Translations under genes and position numbers: made by a program | The notes under the pieces: model-generated | Told to the model about the DNA's origin: nothing | Databases searched by the model: none | What the model saw: the letters and a program-made list of their open reading frames with translations, nothing else | In this document: in pieces, positions 10,840 to 30,506 of the stretch | Position numbering within the stretch: the first letter of the stretch is position 1 | Layout: every line of letters starts with the position of its first letter | Assembly (NCBI GenBank): GCA_002118135.1 | Contig: BDIU01000010.1 | Coordinates: 62,001 to 126,000 of the forward strand | Direction: 5' to 3' | Origin: Trebouxia sp. TZW2008 | Lineage: Eukaryota; Chlorophyta; Trebouxiophyceae; Trebouxiales; Trebouxiaceae | Length of the DNA: 64,000 nucleotides

Positions 10840-13800
10840 TTACAAGAAGTGCATGCCAACTGGTCTCAGCTGTCTGTCCAAGCTTGCATGACTGATACTT
10901 GTTCTAGTCATGTACTCATCATTCAGACAAGCTATTGTCTCTGCTGCATGGTCAAATGCTGCCTGCTCCATATATTGCGTGTAGTGGTGCAGATAGAACT
11001 TCCTCTTATACAGCCGTGCAAACCTGTCTTGCATAGTCTTGAAGCTGGTCACCACACAGCTGTTATTAACCAAGCCAAGCAAGGAATATGGCACACCTAC
11101 AAATACGCAAACTTGGCATTATCGCCAGTACATCAGGCAGGAGCATCATGGCAGGCCCTGGGCATGAGCATCACAACAAGATATGATCAAAGAGCCATTT
11201 CCAAGATTATGAGCATCTGGGCTTCTGCAACACGCCACACATACACTATGCCCTATACAAAATGCACTGCTTGGTCCTCATGCGCGGGCAGAGCCATCAC
11301 CAGTGTAATCCTTACATCTAAGACAGCATGCCAGATCTGGACATCATGCAACTAGCAATTTGTGCCCAGACACGGCACGTGGCATTACAAATAGACGACA
11401 ATGCCGCATTGTTTGAGGGCATGACACAGCAAGCTTGTTTGTCACGTGCAGGAGACAAGTATTGACTGACACTGACATTGTCGATGTGAACCATTGGTAG
11501 TTCCTTATTTCAGCAGATTTACATTGCTTAATGGATTGATTGCTTGCTTGATGTGTGTCATACCTACGGGGGGTGTGGCACAGATGCCAAGCTTGAACCC
11601 ATCTGAGTTCCAGTGCACCATGCGCAGATTGGGCTTGAGGCGTGTCACATTGCGGTTCATGTCTGCAATGCTCATCTTGCCGCGCATGAGCAGGCAGCAG
11701 GCCAAGTAAGTAGCGTTGCGCGGGTCAACCTTCATCAGCTGATGCTCCCTGGAGAACACTTCTGTGAAGACCTGCGGCAGCACACTCACTTGTGCATGCC
11801 GTCTGATTAGCAACATCAGCAGCGGCAGTCTGCTGAGCAACTTAAGCTGCAGAGCTGACGCATTACATAATTGAAATAGGATCAAACAGGAACTTCTGTA
11901 GCACTCAGCAGAGCTGCCAAGCACATTGATCTCAATGGCAGTTGGGCCAGGCATAGCGCCTCATCCAGACACTGTCACCGTGCACAGTCCTTGGACGACG
12001 CCAAGATTGCAAGCTCTACGGCTTTGCAAGCAGGTCACAAAGTGACCTTGAGGTGGAGAAACTACATCAGAGCACACAGAGAACCTCTTGCACGTAGCAC
12101 AGGCAGTCATGGAATGCATATATGCCTGCATGGAAGACTGGCGAGTAGGTCAGCTACAGTCAAGCTCAGTCAGGGACAAGCATGGAAGGCGGACAGCGAG
12201 CAAGGAAGGTCAACAACACCCAAGGAAGCTCAACAACAAGCAAGGAAAGATAGCAACAGCCAGTTGCCAGGTCAACAGCTTGAGGTGGGCTGACCAATCT
12301 GCCCACGTCTTAAGAAGCAGGGGGAACATGCTGGGCAACAGGAAAATGCAGGCAAGGAAGGTGAACAACAGTCAAGGACGGTCAGCAAGTACCACACACC
12401 TGGTCAATAGCTCTAGGTGGGCCAATAAGCTTGCCCATGTCTTAGGAAGCAGTCAAAGGGGACATGCTGGCCAACAGTAAATGCAGGCAAGGAACGTGCA
12501 TGACAGTCAAGGACAGTCAGTAATTGCAACACACCTGGTCAACAGCTCTTGGCGGGCCAATCAGCTTGCCCACATCTTTGGAAGCAGTCAATGGGGACAT
12601 GCTGGCCAACAGGAAATGCAAGCGTGGGAAGGGAACCAAGTTGGTGGTGATTTCATTCAGGTCCACATTCAGGGCCCCCTCAAAGCGCACTGAGCTCGTG
12701 AGATGCAGCAGCATGTTTGCAGCAATGCCGTTCATGCTGTCAAAAGCCTTCCCTCTTGATTTGCCTGCCAGCAGGTCACACATGTCAGCTCAAGCCCTTA
12801 AAGCGCAATGAGCTTGTGAGGTGCAGCAGCATGTTAGCAGCAATGCCGTTTCTGCTGTCAAAGTCTTGCCTCTTGATTTGCCTGCAAGCACAACGTCCGC
12901 GTCAGCTCAACGCAAGGCATACTGTACTTGATTGTGCTTTGGGCAGCATGTGAACGGCAATGCTGTTCATGCTGTCAAACGCTTTCCCTCCTGATTTGCC
13001 TGCCGGCACAAAACCTGTGTCAGCTCAAGTCAAGGTTTACTGCGTTACTGCACTTTTGGCAGCATGTTGGCAGCAATGCCATTCACGCTGAAAAAGACCT
13101 TCCCTCTTGATTTGCCTGCCAATACAAGACCCATGTCAGCTCAAGAAGAGCCGCAAGATACACTGTGATTAATATGTAGCCTGACTAAGTCTCAGTACTG
13201 CTTTGCAAAAATACGAGTGCTCATAAGCCATTGCACTCATTGTTTGCCAGATAGGGATGGCATCTGGCTTGATAGGATACAGATGCGTGCAGGATTGCAA
13301 ATGGTACATAAATCCAGTTCAAGTAGAACATTTCCAGTTTATTGTCCTTGTTATTGCAATCATTATCATTACTGATGTTACTGCATGCACGCAGGAGTGC
13401 TGCTCCAAGCTGTGGCATTGCAGATGTGCTGGATTGACCACAGCAAATCTGAGACCATACCAAACAAAGCGGACATGACTTTGGAAGAGATGAGGCAATA
13501 CATGCAGGGCATTCAGAACCTGGAGTGGAGCCATGCAGGACCGCTGCTTTGAGCTGTCGCATTGCAGATGACTATGGTTTACTGATTGAGGCTTGAGATG
13601 AGACCACAGCAAAGAGCAGGGGCATGACTTCAAAAAAGAAAAGGCATGGCAACGAAACACTTGCAGTGGGGCCATGCAGGAATGCTGCTGAAATACGTTG
13701 CGTTGGGTGTTTCACGGCTTGTCCTGCTGTGAGAATGGGGTGAAATTGCAGCCAAGGCACACATGACTGAAGAGGAACACACTGTACAGAACAAGCGGAG

Positions 13801-15567
13801 CATCTGTCACCTGCAGTGGGTCCGGACATTAGGGCAGATGCTTGGTTGCCCTTAGCCCCGCTGCGAGCCTGCATGAGGCTGCACATGTCCATCAGAGCTT
13901 GGTTCTCCAGTGGGAAGACAGCATCTGCATGCTGTGTCAGCTCTGCCAGGGAGAGCAGAGCATTGTAGGGAGAGGTAATCACGTCGTCATCCTCTGATGG
14001 GAAGACAGAAGTGGCAAATCTGCATGCCTCAGGAAATTCATCCTGCAAGCACGACTTGCTGTGTCAAAATTTACAACTGCATCAACTTCCTCGATGTGTC
14101 TGTAAGCCTCACTCAGATCTCCAATGCTCCATGACCAGTGGAGTGTCTAGCATGCAAGTTGCCATAGGACACTGCACTTTTCAGGATATCATGCTGCAAT
14201 GCTTAACAGCTGGTTCACTTTACACCAGACGGGACACCTCTGTGCAGCCCCTCGCATGCATAAGATACGACAATGACAATGCCAAAAAGCGCTGACTTGC
14301 GTCGCCTAGACCTATCACTGCATTGCTCTTCATCTGATGCAAAGCCCCCGTCAAGCCGAACACTTGCGTACAACATGACAATGACTGCTTCAGACCTGTG
14401 ACAGCTTGAATGTTTAGCAACTCTGAGTGCAGTGTCCAAAAGGCAAATGCAGTCTGCAAATGGCAAATGATACAGTGGGTCCTGTGCTAGATTGTGTCAA
14501 ATGCTGTTGTGTCCATCAACATTACAGTGGCAGCTTACCTCACCTCCAGCAGATTAAGTATGTAGCATCCCAAGCCGCTGCCGGTGCCTCCGCCTAGCGA
14601 CTGCAGCAGCAGAAAGCTCTGCAAGGACTCACAGGCTTCCACAGGGCGGCGAATACTTTCCAGCAGGCTGTCTCTGTACTGTGGCCCGTATAGGTAGTGC
14701 CCATGTGCCCAGTTGTTGCCAGACCCACTGACATCTGTGAGCAGTTGCTGGGCGTCAAACAAGCCACCCAGACGGCCCTGCAAGGGCCACACATCTGCCT
14801 TTTGCAACTCATTTTGAGCACGTACAAAGCATTCCCTTCATACCAGCTGCATCTGTCACCAAGGAAGTTGCGCTGTCATTGATTGATCTTTGTACTCAGA
14901 AATATCACTGCAATTGGAATGCAATAATACCTTCCCAACTGTACTGTCCTTACAACAAGTATATCCTTGTACTGAGTGCCCTGACATTGAGGTCTTACTG
15001 CACTACGAGAAAAGTTGATGCAGGGCATCAAACGCTCTGAGTCGCAAGCATGCCTGTTGAAGTAAGCACTGGCGCCTGCTTTGACAACTCACCTTGAGAA
15101 CTTCATTGACTACACCTTCCTCCATGTCAACCAGAACTGCCCTAGCCTGCGTCGCAAGGAATGAAAGTGTTGTGTTGTTGCTTGCAATGCAGTCAGTGCT
15201 GAGTATCACGCACCTTGAGATTGTGAATGTGTGCAGTGCCATCTCCAACTGGTATGTTCCTATGCACGACATGTGACTTCTTACGCCAGGGCTTAGAGCA
15301 GCAACTGAAAGCAATGCAGCTGAAGCCAAACCTGGGTGGATTGCTTCTGCCGTCCACATTCTGGAAGAAACTGCATCAGCAGCATTGTTTTTAAGCTGGG
15401 TTGCACTGTCATACAAAATGTGGTTGCTATTTATACCTGCTCATAGCCTCGTCAAATAGGCCTGAAGTGTTGTTGGCTGCATGCTCCCTCAAAGCAAGCT
15501 CCCAGAAGCGATGGCCAATTTGATTGCCACATTGACCAACTTGAACAGTGATGAGTTCGCGGGGCAT
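10840..15567 (-). CDS. TUBE1: epsilon-tubulin
   Basis: Nine exons give a 476-residue protein, close to the length known for epsilon-tubulins: 15437-15567 (ATG at 15565-15567), 15332-15370, 15214-15259, 15093-15146, 14544-14777, 13811-14042, 12535-12764, 11564-11771 and 10840-11096. All phases agree. The N-terminus has the tubulin Val-Gln-Val-Gly-Gln-Cys-Gly-Asn-Gln start. Exon 4 has the Met-Glu-Glu-Gly-Val-Val-Asn motif. Exon 5 carries Gly-Ser-Gly-Asn-Asn-Trp-Ala and the nucleotide-binding GGGTGSG at residues 152-158. Exon 6 has the [11 protein letters not shown] segment typical of epsilon rather than alpha or beta. Epsilon-tubulin acts at centrioles/basal bodies and is needed for doublet/triplet microtubules, so the organism probably builds basal bodies. 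Introns 6 and 7 contain arrays of degenerate copies of the flanking exon ends. Confidence 0.95.
12250..12640 (-). repeat. donor-side exon echoes of epsilon-tubulin exon 7
   Basis: Three tandem copies of about 125-130 bp hold the 3' part of exon 7 plus its donor. The true copy ends at 12535 with donor GTGTGT. Copies at about 12410-12500 and 12270-12370 keep recognisable Gly-Lys-Leu-Ile-Gly-Pro-Pro coding similarity, with substitutions and small indels. The nearer echo keeps a GT donor; the farther one has GC. Confidence 0.85.
12690..13145 (-). repeat. acceptor-side exon echoes of epsilon-tubulin exon 7
   Basis: Four tandem copies of about 105-130 bp hold the TGGCAG-type acceptor plus the first 60-75 bases of exon 7. 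The functional copy enters at 12764. Upstream copies enter near 12885, 13005 and 13115. Two of the three echoes stay in frame for the Gly-Lys-Ser...Phe-Asp-Ser-Met-Asn start; the nearest one has a 1-base deletion that shifts the frame. Confidence 0.88.
13380..13850 (-). repeat. donor-side echoes of epsilon-tubulin exon 6
   Basis: The end of exon 6 (Gly-Pro-Thr-Ala, donor at 13810) is followed in the intron by copies at about 13655-13700, 13505-13560 and, weakly, 13390-13430. They share a CTGCATGGCCCCACT-like core and the following intron bases with CTTCAGTCATGT-like text. Confidence 0.65.
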
Positions 15568-16149
15568 GGCAGCACCGAGGTCCGCCCGACGGCGGGAACA
15601 AGCTCGATCTGACTGTGATCACCCGGCTAAAGGCCAGCTCATCCGGCGCAGCAGGCAATGGCCCTGATACGTATATACCATCAGGGGGACAAACAGCTCC
15701 GTCTGAATACACATGAACGCGCTGACAACGGCAGCAAAGGAGTGTGGATATTGCAGCAGTCGAAGTGCGGACGTATTGGGCTTGAACGCACGAGGCACAG
15801 CGCTGTTGCGAAGAGTCAAGCGCAACAAGCCCTTTCAGACTGTAGCTTCACAGCAAGATCAACGCATCTCAGTACCGTCGCAGGCCGTTCGCAGCTGAAT
15901 CGAAGAGCAATTGGACTTGACCGTGCTTAGCCATGACATTTCACCAGCTAGGTCAAGCCATACAACACTGAGGTCAATTTGGACAACATCAGGCAAGCCA
16001 AGCAAGCTAGCCCCTGTGGCGCATCCAATGCTGGAGAAGTGCCTGCTGTGCATGGAGGGCTTAGGTTCGCAAGAGTGTTCAAAGCTGCATTTGTCCTTCT
16101 GATTGTCTTGGGCTCCTACTGATGCAAAAGATGCTGATGATACTCACAG
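15568..16149. promoter_or_regulatory. probable epsilon-tubulin promoter, CpG-rich
   Basis: This 580-bp gap lies between the epsilon-tubulin start and the 3' end of the isochorismatase gene; both genes are on the minus strand. Bases 15555-15680 are clearly CpG-enriched, as at other 5' ends in the window. No defined motif or extra gene was recognised; the short open frames in it look incidental. Confidence 0.45.
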
Positions 16150-17310
16150 CTAAAGCTTGCCAGGTAAACGGCTTTCAGGCCGCTTCTGCTTGAAGAGAGC
16201 ACTGATGGTCTTGAATGCTGGATGCTGCAGCCAAAATTTGCTGTGAATACACATCCAGACTTTTGGCAACTTACAGGGTGCTCATGGCATACCTTAGCGC
16301 CATGCATGAGCTGGAAAATCAGCATTTCTGAGCTTCCCAGAAATGCTCCGCTTTGTACGGCACGCTACAGCAGAGCATGCATAATTAACAAGCCTAGGAT
16401 GAAATGAGGTCACTTGCATGAACATGTGCTTGTCACAGGTAGCAGCACTGACCTTGAGCCCAGTCTGCCGATCTGTGAATCTTTGTGATGAAATGCTGTC
16501 TACTACTAGATGTACTTCTTTGCCTTGCTCTGCATGACACTGTGTGTGTCATGAAGTGCTGCTGTGACACATGTCAGACTTGCTCATCATTACCTAACAA
16601 GTCCAAAGCTGTTTGTAGCACACAGACATGTGCCTCAATCCCACAAAGCAGCACCTGCACATATGCAGGCCTGCTGTGACCTACTGCGTTATCAGCATAG
16701 GTCCAGCTGACAACTGTACAGTACTTACAATCTTGAAGCTTGATTGTGCTTTGTGACGCAGCAGCAAAGCCTTTGATAGCATTGTTACCTGCTGTACATG
16801 GGGATGCTTGGACCACCAGTCTGCCGTGTCACTGCCTGCCTTGCTCATCAAGATCCAGATGGTGATTGGAGCTTCACAGTTGTGTTCTCACACAAGAGGC
16901 AGATTCAGTGGTAGTGGTAATGACAGCACGTACCGTACATACTGAAATGCATTTTGTGATGTGCACTTGTTTCTGAAGGCAGCCTCTGCTGTATCGCTGT
17001 ATTTGTTGGTCCAAGGGCTTTGGGATACTGTTCTGTCACCAAAATAGGCATGTCCAGGGCACGGGCGCTGGCAACCTAGATAAACGAGTGTGCGTTGCTT
17101 GCAATTGACGAGCTCAGTGCGTGATACCGTAATAGACAGTCAAGCACGCTATCTTCAGCACGAAGCCGCAAGGCCAATGCTTACCATTCTGCAGCAGGTG
17201 TCCACGACTGCATCGAAACCTGTAATCAGTGAAGTGAAGCGATCTTGAACGTCACAAATCAGCAACGCACATTTGTGGGCCTCAAGCTTTCCACGCGACG
17301 TTGCAGTCAT
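16150..17310 (-). CDS. isochorismatase-domain (cysteine hydrolase) protein, ISOC1/2-like
   Basis: Seven exons give a 199-residue protein: 17185-17310, 16934-17075, 16789-16835, 16594-16654, 16453-16529, 16293-16364 and 16150-16224, with consistent phases. The length matches ISOC2-type proteins (about 200 residues). The family's Asp-Lys-Cys catalytic triad is visible: Asp20 in Leu-Ile-Cys-Asp-Val-Gln, Lys83 in His-His-Lys-Met-His-Phe-Ser, and Cys116 in Gly-Ile-Glu-Ala-His-Val-Cys-Val. Other family marks are Val-Thr-Glu-Gln-Tyr-Pro, Val-Val-Asp-Ser, Ser-Gly-Ala-Phe-Leu-Gly-Ser-Ser-Glu and the C-terminal His-Pro-Ala-Phe-Lys. The physiological substrate of eukaryotic ISOC proteins is not settled, so only hydrolase-fold membership is claimed. 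No obvious targeting peptide is present. Confidence 0.92.
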
Positions 17311-18273
17311 TCTGAAGGGATCGCTGAAGAGCGACGATTTGTGCGCGACAGACGCACCGCAGGTGAGAGTTGATTTGCTGCTTCAAGGACAACGCAAACT
17401 CTATGGCGCACCTGGCCTGAAGGTTCTGCCCTGCTGGGTTATGCCAAAACGGTTACAAGCCGTGGTGTATCGTCCTGCAATTTTATGCTGTGACACAGCA
17501 TCAGAAAGCGCAAATGTAGCGCCGTACTACTGACCACACATCACATATTGTTGTAGAAACGTCTCACTGTGACACTGCAAGGCATGTGCAGCTGTCTACC
17601 ATTACGTCATCTGTGAGTGTCATTGGCTACCCGTCTGAGGCTGTTGTGTTTAGTGAGATGAGATCAGCACATTGTAACATGAGTTGTGAAAGGAGATATG
17701 CAGTGCAGGTCAGGCTTGGACTGTAAAACCCCTGATTTGTCCCGCGTAGTAAGCGCTGGTGCTGCAAATAGCCTTTGGTTCTAGCACTGTTCATAGCAAT
17801 CAACTCCCACAGCAGTAACTTTGTAACAATGCGTAGCATGCGCAAATCAAAATGCAGCATGGCACAGGTCAGCCATTTTGTGGTGACATTACAAGCAGTG
17901 CAAAACTCTTACACAGCATTGCAGCTGCTACAGCAGTGATATACAGCAATTTCAAGCACGCTTATGACTGCAGAGATTTTGCAACTAGACCGGCATGGAG
18001 AACTGAACAATCGTACAAACAACAGAGCAACTATGCAGCTTGCTCACACACCTGGGCTATGGTATAACTACTGCTAACTTCTTACTGGGGCAGGATGACC
18101 TGTACACAGTACGTGGAAAAGGGGTCATCCAAATGATGCAGTTGACCTTGTGATTATGTATCTCATATCATCATCCCGTTAGGTGAGTTTGCTGGGCTGG
18201 GTCCTAAATCCTGCACGCACAGATTCCACATGAATTGCATCAATCTTGCTTCTTATGCATTGCACAACAACTG
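17311..18273. other. intergenic, probable isochorismatase promoter
   Basis: This lies upstream of the isochorismatase start and downstream of the small membrane-protein gene, all on the minus strand. Bases 17090-17400 are relatively CpG-rich around the start codon. No gene, RNA or mobile element was recognised. Confidence 0.45.
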
Positions 18274-18976
18274 TCAAGTGCGTCGTACAGAATGTGGCCT
18301 GGGTGTAGCTAGCTGATCAGGCGGTGCACTGGGCGTTGGCTGTAACAAGGGATGCTGCAACTGCTGTTTGCTGGCAGCCGCAACAGCGGTCTGATTGTTT
18401 GTAGAGAAGTCTGCTAGCATTTGTTGCAGCCTGCTTTTGACTGGTGCCAAACGAAAGCCTCCATCATCAAGCTCCCTCTGCACGCCTGCCTTGAGGTCTG
18501 TTAGTTGCCTGGCTAGCACTGATGTCTCTTCAGAGAGTCTGCAAGCACCAGCAACACATGCAGTCAACATGCAGCCTGTAATGATGTCATGGGGCAGCAG
18601 ACAGCCCACTGCACCTGTCATGATTGAGCTGTAGCCTCTGTTGCTGTTCTTTCCAGTCAGCTTTTTCAATCTGCATGCAGAAATAGAGCCAAAATTTCAT
18701 GTGCATTCTGCATGTATACTCAGCATGTTCTGTCACAATCTGCAAAAGCAGCAGCTTGTGTACCTCGTGCTGTTGCTTCTGGTTGAGCTTGCCGAATGCA
18801 ACTGCAAAAACGCTCGCGGTCAAGACCACGTTGATGAGGCTGCCGCTTTGCGTCTTAAAGTGAGTTGCCAATCTGCTCAAAAGCGGTTGCTTCTGACCAC
18901 TCTGCAGGGTCTCAATCCTGTTGACTGCTTCGCCGAGTTGACGCTTGATGTCAGCAATCTTTTGTTCTGAGCTCAT
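18274..18976 (-). CDS. small single-pass membrane / coiled-coil protein
   Basis: Three exons (18764-18976, 18615-18670, 18274-18538) with consistent phases encode 177 residues. The N-terminal 45 residues are amphipathic and helical. One hydrophobic segment follows at about residues 47-61 (Leu-Ile-Asn-Val-Val-Leu...Ala-Val-Ala-Phe). A Gln/Glu/Arg-rich coiled coil runs to about residue 130, and the tail is a Gln/Pro-rich low-complexity region. It is not recognised as a named family. The layout, a helix then a membrane segment then a coiled coil, suggests an organelle or vesicle membrane-anchored protein, but that is inference. It is divergently arranged with PRP16, 306 bp apart. Confidence 0.7.
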
Positions 18977-19282
18977 GCTCCTGAAACCTCCTCATGCGGC
19001 AAATTGATCTGGCTTCAACTGACTTGCTCTGACTTGCCAGCTCAAGCCACGGGTTGCGTTTTTGCAGGCACGCAATGCGACACCTTATGCCTGCAGAGCC
19101 CTGTGCAGACCGTGATCGTAGATGTAGCACCGCTCTGGCATCTCTGCAAGGCAGGACAGTCATTTTGCTACATCGACATCACCTGAGCCGCATGCATGTA
19201 TGCTGAAAGTCGCGATAGCCGAGTGATCACAGTAGCCATGCATGCCCAGTAAGGTGCACACCGATAGGCAGCATAGCTTGTG
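18977..19282. promoter_or_regulatory. bidirectional promoter interval
   Basis: These 306 bases separate the start of the small membrane-protein gene (-) from the PRP16 start (+). No coding exon fits here, so both promoters and 5' UTRs must lie within it. No specific element was identified. Confidence 0.55.
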
Positions 19283-29433
<10,151 letters not shown>

Positions 29434-30141
29434 CCTGTTGCATGAGCTTGGACAAGGTCTTGGCATTCACTCTGCAACTTCAGTAACCTGGCAAAGATTT
29501 GGGCTATAGCCTGAGTGCATGCTTAGAAATTTCTCAGCAATTGTTTTGCAGCCCGCTAAGCACCCCTTGGCAAAGATTTGGGCTGTGGCCTGCGTCAGTG
29601 CTGGCAGTTGCTTTGCAGCCCTACTACTCACCCCTCAACAAAGATTTGGGCTGTAGCTTATGGCATCAGTTACAATTGTCCCGGCAGTTTGCTTTGATAT
29701 TGAGGTATCTTGTTGAAAACAAGCCCATGGCATTGTGCAGTCGTCTATTTGTGTCAGGCCCCCTTTATTTCCAGTCAATGCTGCAATTGTTAGCAAGGTC
29801 TGTCTTCCTGTGCATAGGCTTGCAACGTTCGTTGGCGCTGTTGTGCCAAGAGTTTGCCAAAGATTGAAAACTCCTGACAGTGTGCTGCAAACCTAACTTG
29901 CTTGGGTGTCCATCATCTTTTTTCTGCCTCTGAGATTGATGAGCTGTTTGACTTTTCACCTCAGACACTCTGTCAACCCTCAGGCTGGTGACCATTCTTT
30001 TACTGTATCATAAGTGTGTTGGCTCAAATGACTGGACAAAGCAGAGTGGCTGGCAGCATGAAGACATGACGGCCCTGAATCCAGGGCGAATAACAAATTG
30101 TGGATGCAGCACAAAACATGCATGGTAGGGCGTAGACGTTA
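29434..30141. other. PRP16 3' UTR and intergenic DNA
   Basis: The first 230 bases hold the stop-codon echoes. The rest, to the tRNA, shows no coding exon or mobile element. Confidence 0.5.
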
Positions 30142-30222
30142 CGCTGACATCAGGATTTGAACCTGAGCGGGTCTCCCCATTGCATTTCGAGTGCAACCCC
30201 TTAACCACTCGGGCATATCAGC
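30142..30222 (-). tRNA. tRNA-Ser(CGA)
   Basis: On the minus strand the sequence folds as a type II (long variable arm) tRNA. The acceptor stem is GCTGATA paired with TGTCAGC (one G-T wobble), with discriminator G. The D arm contains GAGTGGTTAAGG. The anticodon stem TTGCA/TGCAA encloses loop CTCGAAA, with anticodon CGA at 30187-30189. A long variable arm GGGGAGACCC precedes T arm TCAGG-TTCAAAT-CCTGA. It reads UCG serine codons. No intron and no encoded CCA are seen. A TTTT run lies about 30 bases downstream as a possible Pol III terminator. Confidence 0.92.
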
Positions 30223-30506
30223 GGGTGACGCCAGGAACGAATAAAAGCATGTTCAGCCGGCATTTTGCATAATCTATATCAGATAATCGAGGGGTCTTTG
30301 GGGGTGTGCTTCATGGCAGGTTCGATTGTCGAGTCAATGTTGCCTGCGACAGCGCACAGTAAGACCTTCTGACCGCCCACCTCTGCTGCACGCTGTTAAA
30401 CGCACTGTCAAATCTACGCTCATCACGCATCACTTTATACGGTGACGACAAACACAAGCAATAGCTGTGCTCAAATCTGTTGTGACGGAAGTCCGTGCTT
30501 GTGCAA

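Noticed and set aside
10735..11355. 206-codon plus-strand open frame
   Set aside because: It is antisense to the last exon of epsilon-tubulin, whose model is phase-consistent and full length.
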